A DNA stretch of 46,600 bases from Candidatus Fibrimonadaceae bacterium (lineage in GTDB: Bacteria > Fibrobacterota > Fibrobacteria > Fibrobacterales > Fibrobacteraceae). Position 1 is the first letter of the stretch; the number at the start of each line of letters is the position of its first letter. The stretch spans positions 1-46,600 of the forward strand of contig JAITFP010000058.1 in NCBI GenBank assembly GCA_031281275.1, written 5' to 3'. Made by a program: the position numbers and the translations under genes. Of the stretch, positions 31,471 through 40,164 are shown piece by piece. Under the pieces are notes generated by a model. That model was not told where the DNA came from. It did no database searches and saw only the letters and a list, made by a program, of their open reading frames with translations.

Positions 31471-33366
31471 CTAAATCTTATTTTCCAAACGAACTAAATC
31501 ATCCACAACTTTGCGCAAATTTGCACTCAAATCATTCAAACTCTTCATAGAATCTTTTGCATCCACCATTGTATGCTCAATGGCAGAATGAGCCTCTTCC
31601 ACTCTCTTTAATTTCAAAGAAAATTCGTCCATTCTAAATATGGCTTGCTTTGCGTGCTCATTCATGGTATCTGTGGAATTTACAATTTCTTCCAAATTGC
31701 GATACGCTTCGTTTATATCGCCAGACATATATTTTATGTTTGAATTTATGTACTGCGAATTGGAATTTATTTCTGTTATGCGGGTTGCCACGCCACCGAT
31801 GGAATTATTCAAATCCAAAGTATCTGAATATATTTTTTCCGAAAGTTTTTTGCGTTCTGCGATAATTTGTGCAAACGAAGCGATTTGCTCACTGTGCAGA
31901 TTTGTGAACATTATTTGAATAGAAGATATTTTGTTAAATAACCCATCTACAGTCTCGTATATTTCTTTTGTATGACCAGCAGATTCTTTTGTTAGGGTTA
32001 AATATTTGCGAACATCGCCTATTTGCACGGCTATTGAATGAAGCTCATTCAGCAAATCCTCAGAAAACTTATCTATAGCGTTTATTTTGCCAAGTTCTCT
32101 ATCTGTTGAAAGACCAATATCGTTTACAGCCTGAGTCACCGATATAACACTGTTTTGCATATAATGCGATTTTTCGTTGAGTTCTTTCATTGACTCGCTC
32201 ATCTGCAAAATGGAATTCTTTATATCTGTTGTATTTTCGGCAATGTGCGAGGTTAATTTTTTTAGTCCATCCAAATTGATGTATATTTCTTCTATGCCAA
32301 CAGCCATTCCGTTTACATTGTCTATAACGTCTTCGGAATAAACAGACATTTCCACCGTGCGTTGACCAACCAACTTGGCATCGTAGTCCACAATGTCTAG
32401 CATATCGGTACACGAGCCACTCAAATCCGAAACCTTGTCTGCGCTAATACGCACATTATCCATAAAAGAACCAACGTTGCGAATCAAGGAATTAATATCT
32501 GCAGCCAGAGTTTTAAGCTCTTCTTGGGAATTTAATTCCATATTAAAATCGTCAAAGCGAATACCTTCGCTTGCCAATTTATGCAAATAGGTAGATAAAT
32601 TATTCAATGGAACCACAAATGAATTCATTTGCCGGAAAATCATAAACAAACCCACTAAAAAGGAAACGAGCATTATGCCAAACAAGTTTCCTATCAGTTT
32701 AAGACGGCTATCTTTGAATTTTTTCGTAAAAAATTCCGCTACTCTATTGATTTTGTCTGAATAGCTGCCAGTAGCAACAACCCAATTCCAATCATCAATA
32801 TAAATGCTTTTTGCCAGACCCTCCACAGCAGGGGAGCTTGCACTCGGTTTAAAATATTTGAAATTTACGGAAGAAAAATCTTTGCCAACCGCTCTGTCAA
32901 TCATTTCCTTGGCAAATTTTTTACCGTTTACATCTACCACTTCAAGCACATTTTTGCCAGGCAAAGCAACATTGCCAAGCGAATCCATAAACAAAACCGC
33001 ATTTCCAGTTTTTGAATTTAAAATAAAATAAAAACCATTGTATTTTTTGCCGCTATGGCGGTCATATTCGTAATTGCTGCGCCACCAATGAATTTCTTTT
33101 AGCAAACTTGCCACCTTGTTCTTATAAACTTCTGCGCTATCTGGCTCTCTGCGAGATAAAATCACATAAGGGTCCACTATGGCGTGAGCAATGTTGAGCC
33201 ACGAATCCATAGTCTCATCACTATCTGTTTGCAAAATTTCGTTAAAATTATCTATGCTTTTTGAATCTGAATCCTTAATTATTGAATAAACCAATAAACC
33301 ATTTATCAAGGCAAAGAGCAGCAGCACCGCCAACATAGACAAAATCATTCGTTGCGAAAAATTCAC
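31471..33366 (-). CDS. Cache-domain membrane sensor resembling an MCP but lacking the signalling tip
   Basis: This 631-aa protein (from GTG 33366) has an N-terminal transmembrane helix, a periplasmic sCache-type domain (with YNGFYFILNSKTGNAVLFMD and DDWNWVVATGSYSDKI), a second transmembrane helix, a HAMP-like segment and a long coiled coil of about 330 residues. The conserved chemoreceptor hairpin tip (E-x-ARAGE-x-G-x-GFAVVA) is absent, so it should not bind CheA/CheW in the standard way. The ORF stays open to ATG 33534, but the only promoter (TATATT, 33381-33376) lies 9 nt before the GTG, which decides the start. Confidence 0.75.
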   Translation of the reverse strand: MNFSQRMILSMLAVLLLFALINGLLVYSIIKDSDSKSIDNFNEILQTDSDETMDSWLNIAHAIVDPYVILSRREPDSAEVYKNKVASLLKEIHWWRSNYEYDRHSGKKYNGFYFILNSKTGNAVLFMDSLGNVALPGKNVLEVVDVNGKKFAKEMIDRAVGKDFSSVNFKYFKPSASSPAVEGLAKSIYIDDWNWVVATGSYSDKINRVAEFFTKKFKDSRLKLIGNLFGIMLVSFLVGLFMIFRQMNSFVVPLNNLSTYLHKLASEGIRFDDFNMELNSQEELKTLAADINSLIRNVGSFMDNVRISADKVSDLSGSCTDMLDIVDYDAKLVGQRTVEMSVYSEDVIDNVNGMAVGIEEIYINLDGLKKLTSHIAENTTDIKNSILQMSESMKELNEKSHYMQNSVISVTQAVNDIGLSTDRELGKINAIDKFSEDLLNELHSIAVQIGDVRKYLTLTKESAGHTKEIYETVDGLFNKISSIQIMFTNLHSEQIASFAQIIAERKKLSEKIYSDTLDLNNSIGGVATRITEINSNSQYINSNIKYMSGDINEAYRNLEEIVNSTDTMNEHAKQAIFRMDEFSLKLKRVEEAHSAIEHTMVDAKDSMKSLNDLSANLRKVVDDLVRLENKI

Positions 33367-33388
33367 AGTTAGAGTAATATAGAAAGTC

Positions 33389-33429
33389 TGAACCACCATT
33401 ATTGGCTTTATTTCAAAAAAAAATGCACA
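33389..33429. repeat. Direct repeat, copy 1
   Basis: The segment with core CCATTATTGGCTTT and AAAAAAATGCACA is nearly identical to 33944-33979. The copies differ by a few inserted A/T bases and one substitution. This copy lies just upstream of the Cache-sensor promoter. Confidence 0.7.
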
Positions 33430-33430
33430 T

Positions 33431-33454
33431 TTTTGCAAACACTTGTTTGCAAAA
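33431..33454. promoter_or_regulatory. 24-bp inverted repeat (operator or terminator)
   Basis: TTTTGCAAACA-CT-TGTTTGCAAAA has perfect 11-bp arms. On the minus strand it is followed, after seven bases, by a run of nine T, so it could terminate minus-strand transcripts. It also lies about 50-75 bp upstream of the Cache-sensor promoter, where an activator might bind. Confidence 0.5.
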
Positions 33455-33528
33455 TGACGATTTTTGAATTTTTTTCCCGTTTTTTTTACGTCTAAGTAAT
33501 TAGAGAGAACAAAATAGGAGAACTTTCT

Positions 33529-33904
33529 ATGCAAGACAACCTACCCGAATTATTAAGCCCGAAAGTGGATGTAATATTCAAATTTAAATAATGAGAGGTT
33601 ACGTGAATGGCTTAGGTTCATTAACTCTGAGAAAAGAGAGGAATTTATGGATTTGGCAGGAATAGATCCAGTGTTTGTGAAAGCCGTAGATGTTTTGGCT
33701 ACGTTCAGTGCAGACGATTACAACCGTATGCTTTACGAGGCTCGTTTGAAGGAGTGGCGGGATAATAAGTCGAGGATGGATGGAGCCAAGGCGGAAGGTC
33801 GCGAGGAAAGAGACAACGAAATTCTAGATCTCATAAAGAAAGGCTATACCGCTGCCGACATTGAGAGCCTCCTCCTCAAACAAACCCGCACAGCAACTGT
33901 GTAG
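33529..33904 (+). pseudogene. Internally deleted Rpn / PD-(D/E)XK transposase-family gene
   Basis: ATG 33529 (AGGAG upstream) opens MQDNLPELLSPKVDVIFKFK and then stops at 33589-33591. LLSPKVDxIFK is the standard start of Rpn-family nucleases. Immediately after, in another frame, the C-terminal part follows: LREWLRFINSEKREEFMDLA, then LYEARLKEWRDNKSRMDGAK and a terminal helix-turn-helix-like region ending at 33904. The catalytic core (roughly 200 residues in relatives) is missing. An ATG at 33647 gives an 85-aa ORF, but this is only the tail. Clear deletion pseudogene. Confidence 0.75.
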
Positions 33905-33910
33905 CGATTT

Positions 33911-33943
33911 TTGTCTGAACCAGAATTCACAGGATTTCCAGAA
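33911..33943. repeat. Interspersed-repeat-like insert (TCTGAACC...CACAGGATT)
   Basis: GTCTGAACCAGAATTCACAG and the following GGATTTCCAGAATGAACC resemble a short repeat with CAGGATT periodicity that I recall between genes of many bacteria. Compared with copy 1 of the direct repeat it looks like an insertion of about 28 bp after GTCTGAACCA. Confidence 0.35.
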
Positions 33944-33979
33944 TGAACCTCCATTATTGGCTTTTCAAAAAAATGCACA
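33944..33979. repeat. Direct repeat, copy 2
   Basis: Second copy of the sequence at 33389-33429, with core CCATTATTGGCTTTTCAAAA. The two copies bracket the Rpn remnant. Confidence 0.7.
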
Positions 33980-34002
33980 AGTATCTCATATTTGAGAAAG
34001 CC

Positions 34003-34017
34003 GCCCCTGCCAGGGGC
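34003..34017. terminator. GC-rich hairpin between Rpn remnant and lipoprotein gene
   Basis: GCCCCTG-C-CAGGGGC forms a tight stem 16 bp past the stop of the convergent minus-strand lipoprotein gene. No adjacent T-run is present, so termination is only a suggestion. Confidence 0.35.
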
Positions 34018-34032
34018 TGTGCCATTTACTGA

Positions 34033-34590
34033 CTATTCATATCTTACTGGAAAAATCCGAGTTCCGCCATCAACATAGTTATAAACTAGGTATTTAATAT
34101 TATCATACCTATAATTAAGAGTTAAATCCAAAGATGAATTGCAAGAGCATTTGGAATTAAAATTGTTCTCATTTTCGTCCCAAAATTCTTCAAGTTTCAA
34201 AGTATCAACAGTGTATTTAATTCCAACTTTAAGACTGCTCGAACAAAATAATTCAATTTCATTCAAATGAACATGTGTTTTATCGTCTGAATCAGTCAAT
34301 ACGGCAAACTCAGCAAGCGGTTCTTCTGCAGATTTGCTTTGGGTTCGCAGACATTTAGAAATAGAACTTAAATCTGGATAAGAATATGGATAAGAATTTC
34401 CTCCACAAGCAGTTATTGGCGTAGTGGCAGTACTCTTGCATCCCACAAGGATACCAACAGAATCACCATCTTTATTACGAATAATATTGTTGCCATCTAC
34501 ATATAAACCACTTGAGTCTGAACCGCCACAATTGCTCAAACATAAAAGAGCAAATGAAATCATTATTGAAAACGCAAATGTTTTAAGCAT
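34033..34590 (-). CDS. Cysteine-rich lipoprotein of unknown function
   Basis: This 185-aa protein starts MLKTFAFSIMISFALLCLSN with lipobox LSNC. The mature part has several cysteines (GCKSTATTPITACGG, SKCLRT, ELFCSSS, SKCSCNSS) that could form disulfides in the periplasm. No family recognised. ATG 34590 is chosen for GAGG about 9 nt upstream. The in-frame ATG 34605 lies only 4 nt from a TATATT element. The gene is isolated, downstream of a divergent-looking AT-rich promoter. Confidence 0.7.
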   Translation of the reverse strand: MLKTFAFSIMISFALLCLSNCGGSDSSGLYVDGNNIIRNKDGDSVGILVGCKSTATTPITACGGNSYPYSYPDLSSISKCLRTQSKSAEEPLAEFAVLTDSDDKTHVHLNEIELFCSSSLKVGIKYTVDTLKLEEFWDENENNFNSKCSCNSSLDLTLNYRYDNIKYLVYNYVDGGTRIFPVRYE

Positions 34591-34621
34591 AGTTTTGTAC
34601 CTCATTATAAATATAATAAAA

Positions 34622-36055
34622 TTAAAACGGCAACCTCACAGCCAAAGCGAGCAATGCCACAACCGCCATTCCTAGGCTTGCGTTTAGCAAAACCGAGGTT
34701 TTATCGCGTTTTCTTGCCTCAATGCGACCGTGGCTCCATATAAAATAAATTATGCGCAAATAATAAGTTGCAGAAATAACGGCTAAAATAAAAGCTACTA
34801 CGGCTATGCCCCAAACAATTGGAGTTTCAAAAGACGCATTTACAAGAGATGCAAAAATTCTGAACTTAGCCAAAAAACCAGCCGCAACCGGCAAGCCGGC
34901 AAGCGAAGCCAAACACACGCTAATGCAAGCACCTAAAAAAGGATTCTTGCGAGCCGCACCGTGCAAGTCTTCCAAATTATCGTAGCTTGAAGGCATAAGG
35001 GCAGAAATCCCTGCAAGAACGCCAGATGAACCTATGGCATACGTTAGCAAAAAGTAATAGGAGGAATTTAAATCCATAACTTGCAATTTTGCAAAATACG
35101 AATAGCAAAAACCTAGCAAAATAAAACCTGCATTTGCAACCGCGCTAAATGCCAAAATGCGTCTTGCAGAAATTTGGGCAAGACCTGTTATTGAACCAAC
35201 AACAATGGAAGCCACCCCAAGGCATAAAAACAAAATAGCCTCGCGCGCAACAATGGCATAAGCTGGGCTGCCAAACAAACCAAGCCACATAGTTCCAAGC
35301 CCTAAAAAAGCACCTATTTTCACAACCGCTGCCATATAGCCAGTGACAGATGCAAGCGCACCGGTATAGGCATCTGCAACCCAAAAATGCAAGGGAAATG
35401 CACCAACCTTAAATAGTAATCCAAAGGTGAGCATAAAAATTGCCGCTTGATAAATGGACTCTCTCCCATCTAAAAAACCACCCCCTATTAAAGTGCTGCC
35501 GGTTGCTCCATAAAACAATGCAATTCCATACAAAAACACCGCACTCAAAGCCGCACCGCTGATAAAATATTTAAAGGCAGCCTCATTGCTCTCTTTTGAA
35601 TGGCGATTCATAGCAATAAGAGCGTAAATGGGAAAGGAAGCTAACTCCATTCCCAAAAACAAAGGCATAAAATCCTTAGACAAAACCATCAGCATAATGC
35701 CACACGAAGAGAGCATAATGAGAGAATAAGCCTCTCCGCATAGAGTATCTCTGTTTTTCAAGGTGTTTTGCAAAGCAGCCGTTCCAACCGCTGTGCATAA
35801 AATAATTGCATAAAGAAAAATTTCTTTTACGTGATTCAGAGAAAATAAATTCCAAGGGTCTTCAAGATCGCAAGAAATCAACTTCACAAAAACAGCAGAC
35901 ATTGCTAAAAACAGCATATTAATCCAAGGCAAAACCTGATGCTTTCCTTCTTTGCTCAAAAAAGATTCCGCTACAAGCGCAAATATAGAACCCATGCAAA
36001 GTACAACAATTGGCAAAAGAATTTTTAAATGGTAAAAAAAAGTTTCAGTCAACAT
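34622..36055 (-). CDS. nuoN: NADH-quinone oxidoreductase subunit N
   Basis: This 477-aa membrane protein has about 14 helices and is an antiporter-like subunit of complex I. Landmarks are GMELASFPIYALIAM, AAFKYFISGAALSAVFLYGI (conserved Lys/Ser region) and KVGAFPLHFWVADAYTGALA, with the helix-5/7 lysines of proton channels. ATG 36055 (MLTETFFYHLKILLPIVVL) with GAGG 8 nt upstream is chosen over 36085. It overlaps nuoM by 11 nt. Last gene of the nuoLMN run. Confidence 0.92.
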   Translation of the reverse strand: MLTETFFYHLKILLPIVVLCMGSIFALVAESFLSKEGKHQVLPWINMLFLAMSAVFVKLISCDLEDPWNLFSLNHVKEIFLYAIILCTAVGTAALQNTLKNRDTLCGEAYSLIMLSSCGIMLMVLSKDFMPLFLGMELASFPIYALIAMNRHSKESNEAAFKYFISGAALSAVFLYGIALFYGATGSTLIGGGFLDGRESIYQAAIFMLTFGLLFKVGAFPLHFWVADAYTGALASVTGYMAAVVKIGAFLGLGTMWLGLFGSPAYAIVAREAILFLCLGVASIVVGSITGLAQISARRILAFSAVANAGFILLGFCYSYFAKLQVMDLNSSYYFLLTYAIGSSGVLAGISALMPSSYDNLEDLHGAARKNPFLGACISVCLASLAGLPVAAGFLAKFRIFASLVNASFETPIVWGIAVVAFILAVISATYYLRIIYFIWSHGRIEARKRDKTSVLLNASLGMAVVALLALAVRLPF

Positions 36056-37574
36056 CGCCAGCATCCTCCAAAGTATCTTTTTCAAAGCCTTCCAAATAAT
36101 CTTTAAACTCCTGCATTTCCTGTTCTGTCAAAATGTGATTCGTGCTGACAGAGCCAAAAGAATTCAATATGGGAGCTGGATGAAGCCCAAAATAAAGTAT
36201 AAAGAGGATTATAGGAATTGCCGCAGCACCTTCGAAAAAAGAAAGAGAAATGCCTGCCCGCCTTGAATTTTCTGGAACAGGTCCAAACAACACGCTTTTA
36301 ATAAGCCTTAGCATATATGCGGCAGAGCATATAATTCCAACTCCGCCAACAAGAGCAAAAAATGGAAAACTGGAATAGAAAAAACCTTGCAAAATCAAAA
36401 ATTCGCCCACAAAACCAACCGTGCAGGGAACCGAAACAGCCGCAATGCTCACAAAACCAAAAATCGCCGCATAAATGGGATTTGTGGAAACAAAAGCACC
36501 ATACTGATTTAAATTTGTGCTGCCAGTCCATTTTTGCACTATGCCGCTCAAAAAGAAAAGCCCGCCCGCCGTTAAACCATGCCCCACAAGCATAACGGCA
36601 ACTCCAGCATCCACAACCCCATTAAAGCAAAACAAACCAGCCACCGCAAGGCTTAAATGCGACATAGAGCTAAATGCCAAAAGTTTTTTCACATTTGTTT
36701 GCCTTAGAGCAAGAACCGCACTGTATAGCATTGAGAAAAGCGCAATGGCTATAAAATAAATATCGTAATTTGATGTTTGCAATGTATTCCAAAAAATTTG
36801 AATTACCCAAATCGCAAAACCAAAAACACCAACCTTTGACATAGCACCCGAAAGAATTGCCGAAAGCGGATATGGTGCCTCCGAATATGTTATGCCCTGC
36901 CAGCTGTGAAATGGGAAAATAGGAGTTTTCACGGCAAATGCCAGTGAGAACGCCAAAAGCAAAGTGATTTGAACAGAAAGCGGCAATGCTTTTAAAGTTT
37001 CTGCCAAAACATTGATATTATCACTGCCGGCTTTAAGCATTAAATACCACGCGCCAAACAGCAAAGGCACAGAGCCAATCAAAGTGTAAAGAGTAAACAC
37101 CACAACCGCGCGCCGCCTTTTCAAGCCTCCGTGCAAAGTCATTAAAATTGCCGCAGGCAAAACCATAGCCTCAAAGAAAAACAAAAACTGCACCATATTT
37201 TGGGCAGATAAAAATGCACCTATAATTGTACCTTCCAGTACAAGCAACCCTATTGTGAATTTTTTTATTTCAAAACCGGGCATTCCTTTAAAATAAGCAT
37301 AAGCCAAAAAAGAAAGCAAAGCTGCAAGCCAAGCCATCCAAAGCGAAAACCCTTGCCCATATAAAGAAAATTCAACATTTATTCCCAACACAGAAAACCA
37401 AGCATAAGAAGGGGTTTGCTGCCCACCAACCATTACTAACGCAGTTGCCAAAACAAATGGAACCGCCGTGCAAAAAAGCCCAATGCGAAAAGACGAATTC
37501 ACATCTCTTGAAGAAGCGGCAAGCATTAAGCAAGAGAAAGCAAAAGGCAAAATGAGCAAAAACGATATTAACAT
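36045..37574 (-). CDS. nuoM: NADH-quinone oxidoreductase subunit M
   Basis: This 509-aa membrane subunit of complex I has about 14 helices. Landmarks are NMVQFLFFFEAMVLPAAILM (helix with conserved Glu), KTPIFPFHSWQGITYSEAPY and SGAMSKVGVFGF, matching the NuoM antiporter fold. It starts 3 bp after the nuoL stop and overlaps nuoN. A C-terminal acidic tail (EGFEKDTLEDAGDVD) extends beyond the last helix. It works with NuoL and NuoN in proton pumping. Confidence 0.93.
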   Translation of the reverse strand: MLISFLLILPFAFSCLMLAASSRDVNSSFRIGLFCTAVPFVLATALVMVGGQQTPSYAWFSVLGINVEFSLYGQGFSLWMAWLAALLSFLAYAYFKGMPGFEIKKFTIGLLVLEGTIIGAFLSAQNMVQFLFFFEAMVLPAAILMTLHGGLKRRRAVVVFTLYTLIGSVPLLFGAWYLMLKAGSDNINVLAETLKALPLSVQITLLLAFSLAFAVKTPIFPFHSWQGITYSEAPYPLSAILSGAMSKVGVFGFAIWVIQIFWNTLQTSNYDIYFIAIALFSMLYSAVLALRQTNVKKLLAFSSMSHLSLAVAGLFCFNGVVDAGVAVMLVGHGLTAGGLFFLSGIVQKWTGSTNLNQYGAFVSTNPIYAAIFGFVSIAAVSVPCTVGFVGEFLILQGFFYSSFPFFALVGGVGIICSAAYMLRLIKSVLFGPVPENSRRAGISLSFFEGAAAIPIILFILYFGLHPAPILNSFGSVSTNHILTEQEMQEFKDYLEGFEKDTLEDAGDVD

Positions 37575-37577
37575 AGC

Positions 37578-39458
37578 TTACCTAACGAAAAACACCAACA
37601 AGTAAATAAAAAGAACCGAACAAATTACCGAAAGAGAAAGCTGCATTCGCAATTTATTTGCCTGCATTGTCCGTAGCCCCTCTGCGCAAATCATAGGAAC
37701 AGCGCCTATCACAGTCATTGTGATTCTCAAAAATCTATTAACCAAATTCAAAATAAACATGGCTACACGCATAGGTACAATTCCAATTGCGAAATGCAAG
37801 GAATCAAATGCAAAAGTCCAAACTTTTGCAAAGCCAACCAACTCGTTGTGACCTGTATATCTTGGAATTTTCCTGCTGAAATAAAAAACAGCAAACCCAA
37901 GCCCAAGCAAAGCTACCAAGCCGCCAATTATTCCAAAAATAACAGAAGAAATGTGATTTTCTTCCACCAGTGCAAAATCTGGAAGACCGGGCCAAATATA
38001 ACCAGCAAATATGCAGCCTATCACTAAAATCCACATTGGAACTTGCATAACAAGTGGAGATTCATGTATATGCTCTGCGGTATGCTTATCTCCCCTGAAT
38101 TTACCCAAAAACACAAGCACCAGCAAGCGAGTCATATAAATGGCGGTTAACAAGGCGGTGAAGAGCGCAATGCCATAGAACAAAGGTCCTATGTTTCCAA
38201 ATCCATATAATCTTTCCAAAATCAAATCTTTGCTCCAAAAACAGGAAAGCCCCGGCAATCCTATTAAACTTGCCCAAGCGACAAGCATAATTATGAATGT
38301 GGAAGGGAGCTTAAAAGCCAGCCCTCCCATTTTGCGAATGTCTTGTTCACCGCCCAAGGAGTGTATAATAGAGCCAGCTGCCAAGAACAGTGCAGCTTTT
38401 GTAAATGCGTGCGTGAACACGTGGAAAATTGCCACATCAAATGCCCCAGCACCTGCAGCCATAAACATAAATCCGAGCTGAGATACCGTTGAATATGCCA
38501 AAACTTTTTTAATATCGTGCTGAAGGAGACCTGCAATCGCAGCCCACAGAGCCGTTGCAATGGCAACCAAAAGCACAAAGAACAATATTCCGGGCGCAGA
38601 AACAAAGAGCAGCGAAAGCCTTGCCACCAAATAAACCCCGGCAGTGACCATTGTAGCCGCATGTATAAGGGCAGAAACAGGAGTTGGACCTGCCATAGCA
38701 TCTGGAAGCCAGATTAGCAGGGGTATTTGCGCACTTTTTGCGGTGCAAGCAAAAAACAAAAAGAAAGCCGCAATTATCAGCCATCCAGAAGAAATCGAAG
38801 CCGTCAAATCCCCTTGCAATGCCTGATTGAGGGTTTCATAATTCAAAACGGCAGTTCCACCTATAACTATCAATGCGAACATACCGAGCAAAAAGCCCAC
38901 ATCCCCAATCCTGTTCACCAAAAATGCCTTGTTCGCCGCAACGCAGTTGAGCAAATCTTTGTTCCAAAAGCCAACGAGCAAATAAGAGCAAAGCCCCACA
39001 CCTTCCCACCCAAGGAATGTGAGTGGCAGGGAATCTGCAAGCACAAGGACTATCATTGAGAACAAAAACAGGTTCAAATAGCTTAAAAAGCGAGTATAGC
39101 CAGGGTCGCCTTTCATATATCCCAGCGAATAGACTACTATACGGGTGGTTATTCCCGTCACGAATAAAAGCATTATTTTTGAGAGGGAATCAAATAAAAA
39201 GCCAAAAGACACCTGAACATAGCCTATGGAAATCCAATTGCCCAGCGTTTCTGCATAAACTACACCCCGTGGCATATCGGAGGCAAATATCACCGTTGCC
39301 ACAAAAGAGCAAAGCGGGAACAGAACTGCAAGTGCCCCTATATATGCCTCAGGCGTAGCCTGCTCGCTTTTAACACGAACCAGAGCTATTGCCCCAAGCG
39401 TCAGGGCTCCCAATAGGGGGAAAAACGGTATAATCCATAATGGTATTTGGGTGGTCAT
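37578..39458 (-). CDS. nuoL: NADH-quinone oxidoreductase subunit L
   Basis: This 626-aa membrane subunit has about 15-16 helices. Landmarks are LTFLGWEGVGLCSYLLVGFW, PLLIWLPDAMAGPTPVSALI, HAATMVTAGVYLVARLS and a long C-terminal extension typical of NuoL. ATG 39458 is 9 nt from TAATTT (39473-39468) with no Shine-Dalgarno, so nuoLMN probably starts its own leaderless transcript. No other nuo genes lie upstream within the window. The rest of the complex must be encoded elsewhere, if present. Confidence 0.94.
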   Translation of the reverse strand: MTTQIPLWIIPFFPLLGALTLGAIALVRVKSEQATPEAYIGALAVLFPLCSFVATVIFASDMPRGVVYAETLGNWISIGYVQVSFGFLFDSLSKIMLLFVTGITTRIVVYSLGYMKGDPGYTRFLSYLNLFLFSMIVLVLADSLPLTFLGWEGVGLCSYLLVGFWNKDLLNCVAANKAFLVNRIGDVGFLLGMFALIVIGGTAVLNYETLNQALQGDLTASISSGWLIIAAFFLFFACTAKSAQIPLLIWLPDAMAGPTPVSALIHAATMVTAGVYLVARLSLLFVSAPGILFFVLLVAIATALWAAIAGLLQHDIKKVLAYSTVSQLGFMFMAAGAGAFDVAIFHVFTHAFTKAALFLAAGSIIHSLGGEQDIRKMGGLAFKLPSTFIIMLVAWASLIGLPGLSCFWSKDLILERLYGFGNIGPLFYGIALFTALLTAIYMTRLLVLVFLGKFRGDKHTAEHIHESPLVMQVPMWILVIGCIFAGYIWPGLPDFALVEENHISSVIFGIIGGLVALLGLGFAVFYFSRKIPRYTGHNELVGFAKVWTFAFDSLHFAIGIVPMRVAMFILNLVNRFLRITMTVIGAVPMICAEGLRTMQANKLRMQLSLSVICSVLFIYLLVFFVR

Positions 39459-39478
39459 GGTAGAAGTAAATTAGAAAA

Positions 39479-40135
39479 TTACTCCGCAGCCTGAATGATT
39501 TTAACGCTAGACCCGCAATTATTAGAATCAACTGTTAGAATAGCGTTTCTTTCTTTCCCTGATTCGTTTTTGCTTATTGAAAAAATAATTTTCATTTTAT
39601 TTTTCTCCTTATCTACTATATCAATGATAGCAAACCAAGGATCTTCTAAATAGTTCCATCCAGTATCTATAGTTATAGATGACCAAGAGCTTCCATTAAT
39701 AGTTAAAATCAAGCTATCTAATGCTCCTTCGGAGCCAAATAATAATTGCTCAGCAGGCTCAGGACATTGAGATATTGTAAAATTTCCACTTCTTCCATCA
39801 CATTCGCCAGTACCGTCATCTCTCTTTATATTCACAACCTCATATCTTTTTCGACCCGTATCGTTTTGTTTTACTGAAGCAAATACAATGCTATCTTTTT
39901 TTACCAAGCTAAACCATGAACATTTTATTGTATCAGGTTTAACTTCGCATCCTTCTTCGTTCCGTACACCAATAAAATTCCCTAAATAATCATAACCCCC
40001 AAAATTATTATAAGTAATCATACTATCAATTCCTTCTTGTGAATCAAATGTAAATCCTAGTACTATTGGAATGCATGTTACGGGCTGTTCACAAGAACAC
40101 AAAATCAGGCAGAAAATCAAAAATAAATATTTCAT
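39479..40135 (-). CDS. Lipoprotein with BACON-like repeats
   Basis: This 218-aa lipoprotein has lipobox CSC (MKYLFLIFCLILCSCEQP). Two Ig-like repeats end in patterns typical of BACON domains, for example SISKNESGKERNAILTVDSN followed by VKIIQAAE. The earlier unit carries KQNDTGRKRYEVVNIKRDDG. BACON domains are found in secreted carbohydrate-active or mucin-binding proteins. No catalytic domain is fused here. The promoter is shared with trmB in a palindrome. TATATT lies 11 nt before the ATG. Confidence 0.72.
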   Translation of the reverse strand: MKYLFLIFCLILCSCEQPVTCIPIVLGFTFDSQEGIDSMITYNNFGGYDYLGNFIGVRNEEGCEVKPDTIKCSWFSLVKKDSIVFASVKQNDTGRKRYEVVNIKRDDGTGECDGRSGNFTISQCPEPAEQLLFGSEGALDSLILTINGSSWSSITIDTGWNYLEDPWFAIIDIVDKEKNKMKIIFSISKNESGKERNAILTVDSNNCGSSVKIIQAAE

Positions 40136-40141
40136 AATATA

Positions 40142-40161
40142 AGTAAAATATATATTTTACT
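40142..40161. promoter_or_regulatory. 20-bp palindromic divergent promoter (BACON lipoprotein / trmB)
   Basis: AGTAAAATATATATTTTACT is a perfect 20-bp palindrome. It contains TATATT on both strands: plus 40151-40156, 8 nt from the trmB ATG, and minus 40152-40147, 11 nt from the lipoprotein ATG. Only 29 bp separate the two start codons. Confidence 0.65.
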
Positions 40162-40164
40162 GCT

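Noticed and set aside
33647-33904. 85-aa ORF as an independent gene
   Set aside because: The frame continues upstream as Rpn-family sequence and the missing N-terminus lies just before it; it is the tail of a deleted gene.
38291-38701. Long minus-strand ORF inside nuoL in another frame
   Set aside because: Out-of-frame shadow; Trp/Leu/Cys-rich translation without family resemblance.
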